The notes below the pieces were generated by a model, which was not told the origin of the DNA, ran no database searches, and saw nothing but the letters and a program-made list of their open reading frames with translations. The translations under genes were made by a program, and so were the position numbers. Shown one piece after another: positions 39,184-46,144 of a stretch of 64,000 nt of DNA (its first letter is position 1; each line of letters begins with the position of its first letter). Where the stretch lies: the NCBI GenBank assembly GCA_964615375.1, contig CAZTOW010000001.1:248001-312000 (forward strand). The letters are read 5' to 3'. Source of the stretch: CAZKWG01 sp964615375. GTDB lineage: Bacteria; Myxococcota_A; UBA796; CAZKWG01.

Positions 39184-40494
39184 ATGGTGCGCTGGCTCAC
39201 ACTTGGACTGCTCCTCGTCTCTCTCGCGGCCTGGTCGAACGGCGGCCCGGTCGAGTGGAACGGCCCCACCGGGCTGGGCGACGGGACCCCCCGGGGCAGC
39301 TCGCCGGTCAAGCTGCTGCGGGAGGATCTCAAGCTGACGGTGGGCGCGGACCCCAACCGCTACTCGGTGGAGGCGCGCTACACGCTCAGCAACCCGGGCG
39401 CGCCCGTGACCGTGCGCTACGGCGTGCCGATCACGGTGGCCCAGCTCGGCGACGCGGAGGTCTCCACGGCCGAGCTCCAGAAGGCCGGCGCCAGCGTGTC
39501 CATCGAGCTGGGCGGGGCGAAGAAGGGCTGCAAGGTGGAGATGGAGCAGGGCCAGGTGTCGCTGCCCGTCCCCGACGGGATCCTGGACGAGGGCCCCCCG
39601 CAGGTCCGGGCCTGGTGCGTCACGGACCTCACCATCCCCAGCGGCGCGGAGGTCCCGCTGACCCTGCGCTATGAGGCGGAGACCCTGTACGTGGACGGCG
39701 AGACCTCCAAGAGCGCGATGGTCAGCTACGCCTCGCGGGATCTGATCTACCCGCTCTGGCCGGCGGGGGGCTGGGCGGGCAAGCCCACCCTCAACATCAC
39801 GCTGGACGCGAAGGGCTGGGACGGGATGACGAAGGTCGTGCAGCCCGCGGGCGTGAAGTCCTCGGGCGGCGTCCACACCTGGACCCTCCCCAACGCCGAC
39901 CTCCGCGCGCTGGGCTCCGTCGTCGTCCGCATCGACGCGGACAGGGTGCTGGGGCACAAGAAGCTCGTCGCGACGAACGCCGAGACGGGCGCGTACACGA
40001 TGAAGCTCGGCGCCCGCGCCTCCAGCGCGCTCAGCGGCGGCAGCTACGGCGCCGAGATGCTGCTGGACGGCAAGGGCGAGACCGCCTGGTGCGAGGGCAA
40101 GGACGGGGACGGCGTGGGCGAGTGGGTGGAGCTCACCGTGGCCCGCGGCCCCACCCAGGCGTACTGCCAGCTCGAGGGGCTGGTCATCGTGCCCGGCTAC
40201 GCCAAGAGCCAGGCGGTCTGGGACAACAACAACCGCATCAGCGCCCTGACCCTGGGGCCCTGCGGCGGGGCGGGTGAGCGCGTGAGCCTCGACGTGGCGA
40301 AGCGCTACGACGCCTCGGCCCGCCTGGTGTACATGAGCATGGGAATGTCCGATCTGTTCCAGTCCCTGTCGGAGCGCGCGATGAAGAGCCCGAAGGACTG
40401 GTGCGTGCGCGTGACCTTGCAGGAGGTCCAGCGCGGCGCGAAGTATCAGGACACCTGCATCTCTGAGATCGCCGGCCTCGTCAACTGTGGGTGA
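39184..40494 (+). CDS. Exported protein with NADase-type glycan-binding (discoidin-like) domain
   Basis: 436 residues. A Sec signal peptide (RWLTLGLLLVSLAAWS) is followed by a ~250-residue beta-rich region (KLTVGADPNRYSVEARYTLS, PVTVRYGVPITVA). A C-terminal galactose-binding-like domain of the kind found next to NADase toxins follows: ASSALSGGSYGAEMLLDGK, WCEGKDGDGVGEWVELTV, VIVPGYAKSQAVWDNNNRIS, CISEIAGL. No catalytic domain is evident, so it probably binds glycans or another surface polymer. The stop overlaps the start of the NlpC/P60-like gene by eight bases. Confidence 0.72.
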   Translation: MVRWLTLGLLLVSLAAWSNGGPVEWNGPTGLGDGTPRGSSPVKLLREDLKLTVGADPNRYSVEARYTLSNPGAPVTVRYGVPITVAQLGDAEVSTAELQKAGASVSIELGGAKKGCKVEMEQGQVSLPVPDGILDEGPPQVRAWCVTDLTIPSGAEVPLTLRYEAETLYVDGETSKSAMVSYASRDLIYPLWPAGGWAGKPTLNITLDAKGWDGMTKVVQPAGVKSSGGVHTWTLPNADLRALGSVVVRIDADRVLGHKKLVATNAETGAYTMKLGARASSALSGGSYGAEMLLDGKGETAWCEGKDGDGVGEWVELTVARGPTQAYCQLEGLVIVPGYAKSQAVWDNNNRISALTLGPCGGAGERVSLDVAKRYDASARLVYMSMGMSDLFQSLSERAMKSPKDWCVRVTLQEVQRGAKYQDTCISEIAGLVNCG

Positions 40495-41236
40495 GGTCCT
40501 CGCGCTGGCCCTGGCCCTGGCGGCCGAGCCCGTCTTCCTCCGCGCGCGCGAGCCTCACGCGGTGGAGAGCGGGCTCCCGCACCCCCGGTGGCTGCTGCTG
40601 GAGCCCGTGGCGCTGGACTACGAGAACCCGCTCGACTGCCCCTCCGCCGGGCGCTGCGACGCGCCGATCACCTACCAGTGGCGCGCGCTCTCCGAGCTGG
40701 ATGGGCAACCCGCGGTGGAGGTCTCGGCCCACCCGCTCCTGAGCAGCCCGGGCACCCACCGCCTGCTGGCGTTCGAGGGGGAGCCCCCGCCGCCCTCGCC
40801 GGAGCTGCCGGGTCTGGTCGAGCTGGTCGTGCGCGCGGGGGACGGCTATGTCGGGCTGGCCAGCGAGCTGATCGGCGTGCCCTTCGTGCTGAACCCCACC
40901 ACGCTGCCCGACGGTCGCCACCAGACCGACGCCCGTCTGGGCGCGGACTGCGTGGCCCTGGTGATCTACGGGCGGCGTCGCCTCGGCGAGCGCGTGCCCT
41001 ATGTGGCGCCGCGGGGGCTGCTGCGCTTCACCGATCCGGTGGAGGGTCCGGTCCAGGCCGGCGACGTGCTGTATTACGGCTTCCAGACGGCGATCCTGGC
41101 TGAGGACCTGGGCGAGACGGGCGTGTTGGACGCCCCGGATCGCGTGCTGCACACCTGGCACGGCCTCGCCGAGCTGAGCACCCTGGGCGCGCTGCCCTAC
41201 CGCGACGCCCCGGTCGAGCCGAGGCGCTGGCGGTGA
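40487..41236 (+). CDS. NlpC/P60-like cysteine hydrolase, exported
   Basis: 249 residues. A short hydrophobic N-terminus (MGEVLALALALAAEP) suggests export. The C-terminal half has an NlpC/P60-like fold: LASELIGVPFVLNP, LGADCVALVIYGRRRLG with nucleophile Cys145, PVQAGDVLYY, and VLHTWHGLAEL with candidate His212/215. Members cleave peptidoglycan stem peptides or related amides. The first 110 residues are unrecognised. GTG start at 40487 overlaps the preceding gene, and the stop overlaps the next (GTGA), so three genes are coupled. Confidence 0.65.
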   Translation: MGEVLALALALAAEPVFLRAREPHAVESGLPHPRWLLLEPVALDYENPLDCPSAGRCDAPITYQWRALSELDGQPAVEVSAHPLLSSPGTHRLLAFEGEPPPPSPELPGLVELVVRAGDGYVGLASELIGVPFVLNPTTLPDGRHQTDARLGADCVALVIYGRRRLGERVPYVAPRGLLRFTDPVEGPVQAGDVLYYGFQTAILAEDLGETGVLDAPDRVLHTWHGLAELSTLGALPYRDAPVEPRRWR

Positions 41237-42051
41237 TCGCGGTCGAGCGCTACGGCCCCGTCACGGCCCTGCGCCACGGGCGGGCGATCCCGGGCCTGGG
41301 CGGCCCGCTGATGAGCGTGCGCTGCTACGCCGTGGACGGGCTGCTGGTGGACACGGGCCTGTACGCGAAGCGCCGCGCCATCCTGGACTTCGCGCGCGAG
41401 CACCGCGTCTCGCGCTGCGCCGTGACCCACCACCACGAGGATCACAGCAACAACGCCGTCCCGCTCCAGGCCGCGGGCATGCCCGTGCTGGCCCCCGAGG
41501 CCACCCGCGTCCGCGTCCGCGCCGGCTTCGCCACCTTCCCCTACCAGCGCCTGGTCTGGGGCCGGGCGCGCCCGGCGGAGCTCGAGCTCCTGCCCGAGCG
41601 CCTGGAGACCGAGCGCCACGCCTTCGAGGTGATGTGGGCGCCCGGCCACTGCGACGATCAGGTGGTCCTCTACGAGCCCGCCCAGGGCTGGCTCTTCAGC
41701 GGGGACGCCTTCCTGTCCGACCGGGTGCGCTACTTCCGGCGGGACGAGGACTTCGACCGCACGGTGGAGACCACGCGGCGCCTGGCCGCCCTCGACTTCG
41801 ACGCGCTCTACTGTGCCCACCACCCGGTGCCGCAGGGTGGGCGCGCGGCCATGCAGCGCAAGCTCCAGCGCCTGGAGGAGCTGGGGGGCGAGGCGCGCCG
41901 GCTCCACGCCCAGGGCCTGGGGCCGCGCGAGATCACCCGCCGCCTGCTGGGGCGCACGTCCCCGCTGGTCTGGCTGCTCACGCTCGGCGACGCCAGCAGC
42001 CTGAATCTCGTCCGCGCCATCCTCTTCGGGCCCCGGCCCCGGCGCCGTTAG
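41233..42051 (+). CDS. Metallo-beta-lactamase-fold hydrolase
   Basis: 272 residues. The zinc motif HxHxDH is present as THHHEDH (H66, H68, D70, H71); APGHCDDQVVLY, LFSGDAFLSD and CAHHPVP supply the later ligands. This is the general MBL family that includes glyoxalase II-like and lactonase-like enzymes. The C-terminal helical segment (LQRLEELGGEARRLHAQGLG) resembles the LACTB2-type winged-helix tail. GTG start coupled to the NlpC-like gene. Substrate unknown. Confidence 0.85.
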   Translation: MIAVERYGPVTALRHGRAIPGLGGPLMSVRCYAVDGLLVDTGLYAKRRAILDFAREHRVSRCAVTHHHEDHSNNAVPLQAAGMPVLAPEATRVRVRAGFATFPYQRLVWGRARPAELELLPERLETERHAFEVMWAPGHCDDQVVLYEPAQGWLFSGDAFLSDRVRYFRRDEDFDRTVETTRRLAALDFDALYCAHHPVPQGGRAAMQRKLQRLEELGGEARRLHAQGLGPREITRRLLGRTSPLVWLLTLGDASSLNLVRAILFGPRPRRR

Positions 42052-42662
42052 CTCTGGCTGGCCTGGAGCTGGGGCATGGCGGGCAGGCCGGGGAGGGCCT
42101 CGACCCGGGCGAGCCAGGCGCGGACCTCGGGGTAGGGCTCCAGCGAGATCCGACCCTCTGGAGCGCGCGCGGTGTAGGCGTAGAAGGCCAGATCGGCGAT
42201 GGTCGGGTGCTCCGCCGCCAGCCAGCTCCGGCCGGCGAGGTGGCCCTCCATGAAGCGGAAGAGGCGCGCGGCGATCTGCTGCGCGGCGTCCAGATCTCCG
42301 GGGCGGTTCCAGCGCAGCATGGCGCGGGCCGTAGCCGGGCCGAAGCGCAGCTCACCCGCCGCGAGCGCCAGCCAGCGCTGCACCCGCGCCGCGCCCACCG
42401 GATCCTCAGGCAGCCAGCGCCCGTCCCGGTCGTAGCGCTTCGCCAGGTAGACCAGGATGGCGGCGCTGTCGGCCAGCACCACGTCCCCGTCCACGAGGGC
42501 GGGGATCTGCCCGAGCGCGTTGACCTGCAGGAAGTCCGGCTGCTTGCGGGCGACGCCGTCGGTCTCGATGAGGCGGTAGGGCAGGCCGAGCATGCAGAGC
42601 AGGGCCTCGACGCGGTGCGAGTGGCCGGAGAGCGAGGCGCCGTAGAGGAGGATCTCGGACAT
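42048..42662 (-). CDS. Glutathione S-transferase
   Basis: 204 residues. N-terminal thioredoxin-like domain (ILLYGASLSGHSHRVEALL, NALGQIPALVDGD, LADSAAILVYLAKRY) and an all-helical C-terminal domain (SWLAAEHPTIADLAFYAY). The Ser in SLSGHSHR is the likely glutathione-activating residue. Probably detoxification in the cytoplasm. It overlaps the convergent MBL gene by four bases and is divergent from the epimerase-like gene. Confidence 0.9.
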   Translation of the reverse strand: MSEILLYGASLSGHSHRVEALLCMLGLPYRLIETDGVARKQPDFLQVNALGQIPALVDGDVVLADSAAILVYLAKRYDRDGRWLPEDPVGAARVQRWLALAAGELRFGPATARAMLRWNRPGDLDAAQQIAARLFRFMEGHLAGRSWLAAEHPTIADLAFYAYTARAPEGRISLEPYPEVRAWLARVEALPGLPAMPQLQASQS

Positions 42663-42739
42663 GGGGGGCTCCTGTTTGCGCTCGTGTCCTATCCCGGGGC
42701 GCGCTGCGCGGAGCTGTACACGGCGATAGTCTGCCCGCC

Positions 42740-43669
42740 ATGATCGATCGCCCGCTCCCGAGGCGAGCCCTGGTCACCGGCGGAGCGGGCTTCGTCGGGC
42801 ACGGCGTCGTGCGCGCGCTCGTCGCGGCGGGGGTGGGGGTGAGCGTGCTGGACCCCGCGCCCCCGCACCCGCGCTGGCCCGCGGGCGTGCGGCACCTGCG
42901 CGCGGGCCTGCCCGAGGGCCTCGTCGAGGCGGCCCGGGACGCGGAGCTGGTCTTCCACGTCGCGGGGGTCTGGGACGGGCGGCCGGGCGGGGACGCGCGG
43001 ATGTGGGCCTTGAACGTAGACGGCACGCGCGCGGTCCTGGGGCTGGGCCTGCCCGTGGTCTACACCTCGTCGTCGATCACCTGCGGGTTCGGCGACGCGC
43101 GCCGCCCGGGAACCGAGGAGGAGCCCTGCGAGGACCCTCGGCGCCCGATGAAGGGCACACCCCGCGCCTACTGGCAGAGCAAGCTGGCCGCCGAGGAGCT
43201 GGTGGGGGCGGCCGGCGGGGTCGTGGTGAACCCGGACTACGTGGTGGGGCCGGGGGACGTGGGCGGCGTGGTGACCGCGCCCCTGATGCGGGCGGCGCGG
43301 CTGCCCGTCATCCCGGCGCCGCTGGGCGGCAAGTGCTTCGTGGGCGTGGACGACGTGGGCGAGGGGCACGTCCTGGCCTGGCGGCGCGCGACCCCCGGCC
43401 GCCGCCACCTGCTGGGCGCGGAGAACCGCACCTACGCCGACGTTCTGGGCACCATCGCCCGCCTGTCCGGCCACCCGCGCCCCGTGGTCCCGCTGCCCCG
43501 GGTGGCGGCCCGACTGCTCAGCCGGGTGCCGCCGCTGGCGAACGTGGCCTTCGCCCTCGATCAGATGGGGCTGGTCCGCTACCGCAGCGGGGACCGCGCC
43601 CGGAAGGAGCTGGGCTGGAGCCCGCGCCCGGTGGACGAGGCCCTGCTGGAGATGGTCCGCGAGCGCTGA
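42740..43669 (+). CDS. NAD(P)-dependent extended SDR (epimerase/dehydratase-like)
   Basis: 309 residues. ALVTGGAGFVGHGVVRAL is the Rossmann dinucleotide motif, VVYTSSSITCGFGD carries the catalytic Ser, and YWQSKLAAEEL is the YxxxK pair. VVNPDYVVGPGD is typical of 3-beta-HSD/dihydroflavonol-reductase-like extended SDRs. The substrate is probably a sugar nucleotide, sterol-like or prenyl compound; the sequence does not say which. No adjacent pathway genes. Confidence 0.87.
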   Translation: MIDRPLPRRALVTGGAGFVGHGVVRALVAAGVGVSVLDPAPPHPRWPAGVRHLRAGLPEGLVEAARDAELVFHVAGVWDGRPGGDARMWALNVDGTRAVLGLGLPVVYTSSSITCGFGDARRPGTEEEPCEDPRRPMKGTPRAYWQSKLAAEELVGAAGGVVVNPDYVVGPGDVGGVVTAPLMRAARLPVIPAPLGGKCFVGVDDVGEGHVLAWRRATPGRRHLLGAENRTYADVLGTIARLSGHPRPVVPLPRVAARLLSRVPPLANVAFALDQMGLVRYRSGDRARKELGWSPRPVDEALLEMVRER

Positions 43670-43679
43670 CGCTCAGCGC
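43663..43679. terminator. Possible bidirectional terminator at convergent stops
   Basis: GCGCTGA and TCAGCGC form a perfect 7-bp repeat around CGC and contain the stop codons of both converging genes. There is no T-run on either side. Confidence 0.3.
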
Positions 43680-44710
43680 GGATCGCAGATCACCAGACCC
43701 GGCTGGAAGACCTGGGCGAAGACGAGCTGCCGGCCCAGCATCGCGGCGGTGGAGCTGGCCTGCACCGCGCCGCTCTCGTCGAGGTAGCCGAGCGTCGGCT
43801 CCCAGGTCTCGCCCGCGCGTTTGAGCGCCCAGGCCACGCTGGGGCCGATCTCCGAGGCGTCCTTGGCGTGGCGCGAGAACCCGAGCGCGCTGGGGTGCCC
43901 GGCGATCCAGAGCTGGCCGTCCTGGCCGAGCATGAGGTTGTCCAGCGCGCCCTGGAGGCGGATGACCTCCTCCTTCTCCCAGCCGTCCTCGCCCCGCGTC
44001 AGCCGGGTGAGCTTCCCGCCGTAGCTCCCCACCAGCAGGTCTCCCCGGTCGTCCACCAGCACGCCGTTGCTGTAGAAGAAGCGGCGGGCGACCACGGAGA
44101 GCCCCTCGCCCGGCGCGTAGGACAGCACCTGGCTCGGCCGCCAGCCCAGCAACACGCCGCGGACCAGGCCAAACGGCGTGAAGTCCGGGTTGTTGCTCAC
44201 GAAGAAGCTGCCGTCCTCCTGGACCGTCAGGTCGTTGGGCGAGGTGAAGAGCGGGCCCTGGATGCGCTCCTGGAAGACCAGCCCTTCGAGCGTGAGGCGG
44301 TAGCGCTCGACCGCGTCCAGCAGGGGCTCGCCGTCGGAGGACTGGAGCTTGCAGGCGGGATTCTGGGTGTCCTCCTCGCGGAAGTGGACCACGGCGTAGA
44401 GCTCGATGCCCTCGGGCCTCACCCTCAGGTCCACCCCGTGCGGGTGGAGGCTGCAGGCGTCCCGCTCCAGCACGGGCATGCGCCGGGTCTCGCCGCTCTC
44501 GGGGTCGAGCGCGAAGACGCCGTCGGACTCGCCCTGGTCGCCCTCCCGGTAGCGGCTCGCGGAGACCAGCAGCCCCGGCCGGCCGCCGAGGTCGACCACC
44601 GCGTAGTCCTCGGGGCCGACCATGGCGCCCACGGTGCGGCAGGAGAAGGTGTCGGTGAGCGGCGTAGGGTCGGGCGCCGCCTGGGCCAGGCTGAGCAGGA
44701 GGGTGAGCAT
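43673..44710 (-). CDS. Exported paraoxonase/SMP-30-like beta-propeller protein
   Basis: 345 residues. Signal peptide MLTLLLSLAQAAPDP. Arylesterase/paraoxonase-type motifs: SLHPHGVDLRV, LFTSPNDLTVQEDGSFFVSNN, FYSNGVLVDDRGDLLVGSYG and LDNLMLGQDGQLWIAGHP. They form a six-bladed propeller with Asn/Asp calcium ligands. Family members hydrolyse lactones or esters. SD AAGGGAG precedes the ATG; eight bases separate it from the upstream lipoprotein gene on the same strand, so both are probably co-transcribed. Confidence 0.8.
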   Translation of the reverse strand: MLTLLLSLAQAAPDPTPLTDTFSCRTVGAMVGPEDYAVVDLGGRPGLLVSASRYREGDQGESDGVFALDPESGETRRMPVLERDACSLHPHGVDLRVRPEGIELYAVVHFREEDTQNPACKLQSSDGEPLLDAVERYRLTLEGLVFQERIQGPLFTSPNDLTVQEDGSFFVSNNPDFTPFGLVRGVLLGWRPSQVLSYAPGEGLSVVARRFFYSNGVLVDDRGDLLVGSYGGKLTRLTRGEDGWEKEEVIRLQGALDNLMLGQDGQLWIAGHPSALGFSRHAKDASEIGPSVAWALKRAGETWEPTLGYLDESGAVQASSTAAMLGRQLVFAQVFQPGLVICDPR

Positions 44711-44718
44711 GGGCTCCC

Positions 44719-45924
44719 TTAACGGAGCCCGGCCTCGTCGGGCAGGCTCAGGGGATCGCGGCAGCCGCGCAGCACCAGCCCGTCGGCCACGCCCTCGCCG
44801 AAGCTGCTGGTCTCCGCCGAGATCCAGACCGTGTCGCCGTCGATGGCGACGTCGTGCGCGGCGTCCTCCTCGGCGCCGCCGAAGAGGGCCTCGTCCAGCA
44901 CCTCCCCGTCGTCGGGGTCCAGGCGCAGCAGCGCGATGTCGGCGTCTCCGGCGCCCTCGCTCCAGGTGTTCGCCGCGACCAGCAGCGCGCCGTCGGCCGG
45001 GTCCACGGTGATCGCGCGCCCCGCCTCGGTGTCCGCGCCGCCCCAGTCCACCTGCCACAGCAGCTCGCCGTCGAGGCTGAGGGCCCAGATCAGGAGCTGC
45101 TTGCCCAACCCGGAGACGTCGCCGTAGCCCACCGCGTACAGGCGCTCCCCGTCCGTGGCGAGCCCCAGGGCGTCCTCGTAGCCCAGCTCGCTGCCGTCGG
45201 TCAGCGACCACAGCGGCTCGCCGTCCTCCGTCGAGAGCGCCGCGAACAGCGCGTCCCCGCCCAGGAAGCCGCCGAGCCCGTCCCAGCGCCCGACCACATA
45301 GGCCACGTCCTCGACGACCACCATGTGGCCGTTGAGCTCGTCGTAGCCGTCGCTGCCCCAGGTCTGGTCCCAGACGACCTCGAGCGCGTCGTCCAGGCGC
45401 TGCACCCGCAGGTCCTGGTCCTCCTCCGGCCCGCTCCACCCGGAGATCAGCAGCCCGTCGTCCAGCGGCACGATCCCGTCGATCTCGTCCCAGCCCTCCG
45501 AGGTCCAGCGCGCCTCGCCCAGCAGCCCGCCGTCCTCGGCGTCGAGGGCGACCAGGAAGGCGTCGGTGTCCAGCAGGTCCAGGCTGGTCCACATCGTGCC
45601 GCCCAGCAGCACGCGGTCCCCGTCGGGGACGATGACGAAGCCCTTCTCCGACCAGTCTTCGCCCCAGTCGGCGCTCCAGCGCGTGGCCCCCTCGGCGTCG
45701 AGGCGCCAGGCCATGGCCTGGGTCTGGCTCGTCAGCGTCTGGAAGCCGGCCACGAAGGCGCCTCCGTCCCCCGCCGCCGCCACCCCCCAGATCTCGTCGT
45801 CCAGCGACCCGCCATAGGTCTCCGCCCAGCTGGGGCAGCTCGCGGTGTCCGAGACCTTGTCTCCGCTCCCCGGGCAGCCGCCGAGAGGGAGCAGGCTGAG
45901 CGCGACGAGGCCGGCGCGGTGCAT
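44719..45924 (-). CDS. Lipoprotein with SBBP/PQQ-like beta-propeller repeats
   Basis: 401 residues. Lipoprotein signal ALSLLPLGGC (Cys17). Repeats such as WAETYGGSLDDEIWGVAAAG, WSADWGEDWSEKGFVIVPDG, WDQTWGSDGYDELNGHMVVV and WQVDWGGADTEAGRAITVDP recur every 50-55 residues, a seven-bladed propeller of the SBBP type. It ends LRGCRDPLSLP. No catalytic residues; binding or scaffold role. It diverges from the decaheme cytochrome gene across a 220-base control region. Confidence 0.8.
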   Translation of the reverse strand: MHRAGLVALSLLPLGGCPGSGDKVSDTASCPSWAETYGGSLDDEIWGVAAAGDGGAFVAGFQTLTSQTQAMAWRLDAEGATRWSADWGEDWSEKGFVIVPDGDRVLLGGTMWTSLDLLDTDAFLVALDAEDGGLLGEARWTSEGWDEIDGIVPLDDGLLISGWSGPEEDQDLRVQRLDDALEVVWDQTWGSDGYDELNGHMVVVEDVAYVVGRWDGLGGFLGGDALFAALSTEDGEPLWSLTDGSELGYEDALGLATDGERLYAVGYGDVSGLGKQLLIWALSLDGELLWQVDWGGADTEAGRAITVDPADGALLVAANTWSEGAGDADIALLRLDPDDGEVLDEALFGGAEEDAAHDVAIDGDTVWISAETSSFGEGVADGLVLRGCRDPLSLPDEAGLR

Positions 45925-45980
45925 GGGAGCTCCTGAACGGGTATGCTGTATGCTTGTTTATGATACCACACACGCGATGG

Positions 45981-45996
45981 TGTGCATTTTCGCACA
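45981..45996. promoter_or_regulatory. CRP/FNR-like inverted repeat in the cytochrome control region
   Basis: TGTGC, six bases, GCACA. The spacing is that of CRP/FNR family sites (TGTGA-N6-TCACA) with the inner pair changed. It lies 149 bases before the cytochrome ATG and 57 before the divergent lipoprotein ATG. A further CACAC/GTGTG repeat is adjacent. Confidence 0.35.
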
Positions 45997-46059
45997 AATC
46001 GAGCGCGTCGAGGGCGCGACTCTCCAGAATTCGCGGCGTAGAGGCGTTGTATGCAGACT

Positions 46060-46076
46060 CGGTATGGTTTTTGCAG
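46060..46076 (+). promoter_or_regulatory. Weak sigma-54-like element before the cytochrome gene
   Basis: CGGTATG, four bases, TTGCA with ten bases between GG and GC. The -12 half is consensus, the -24 half only partly. The inverted repeat at 45981-45996 would be ~98 bases upstream of the start. Confidence 0.25.
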
Positions 46077-46144
46077 TAAGGGTGGCTTAGAGAGGAGCTG
46101 ACGATCTTGTCGGCGAAGCGGCCACGATCTCAGGGGAGAACACC

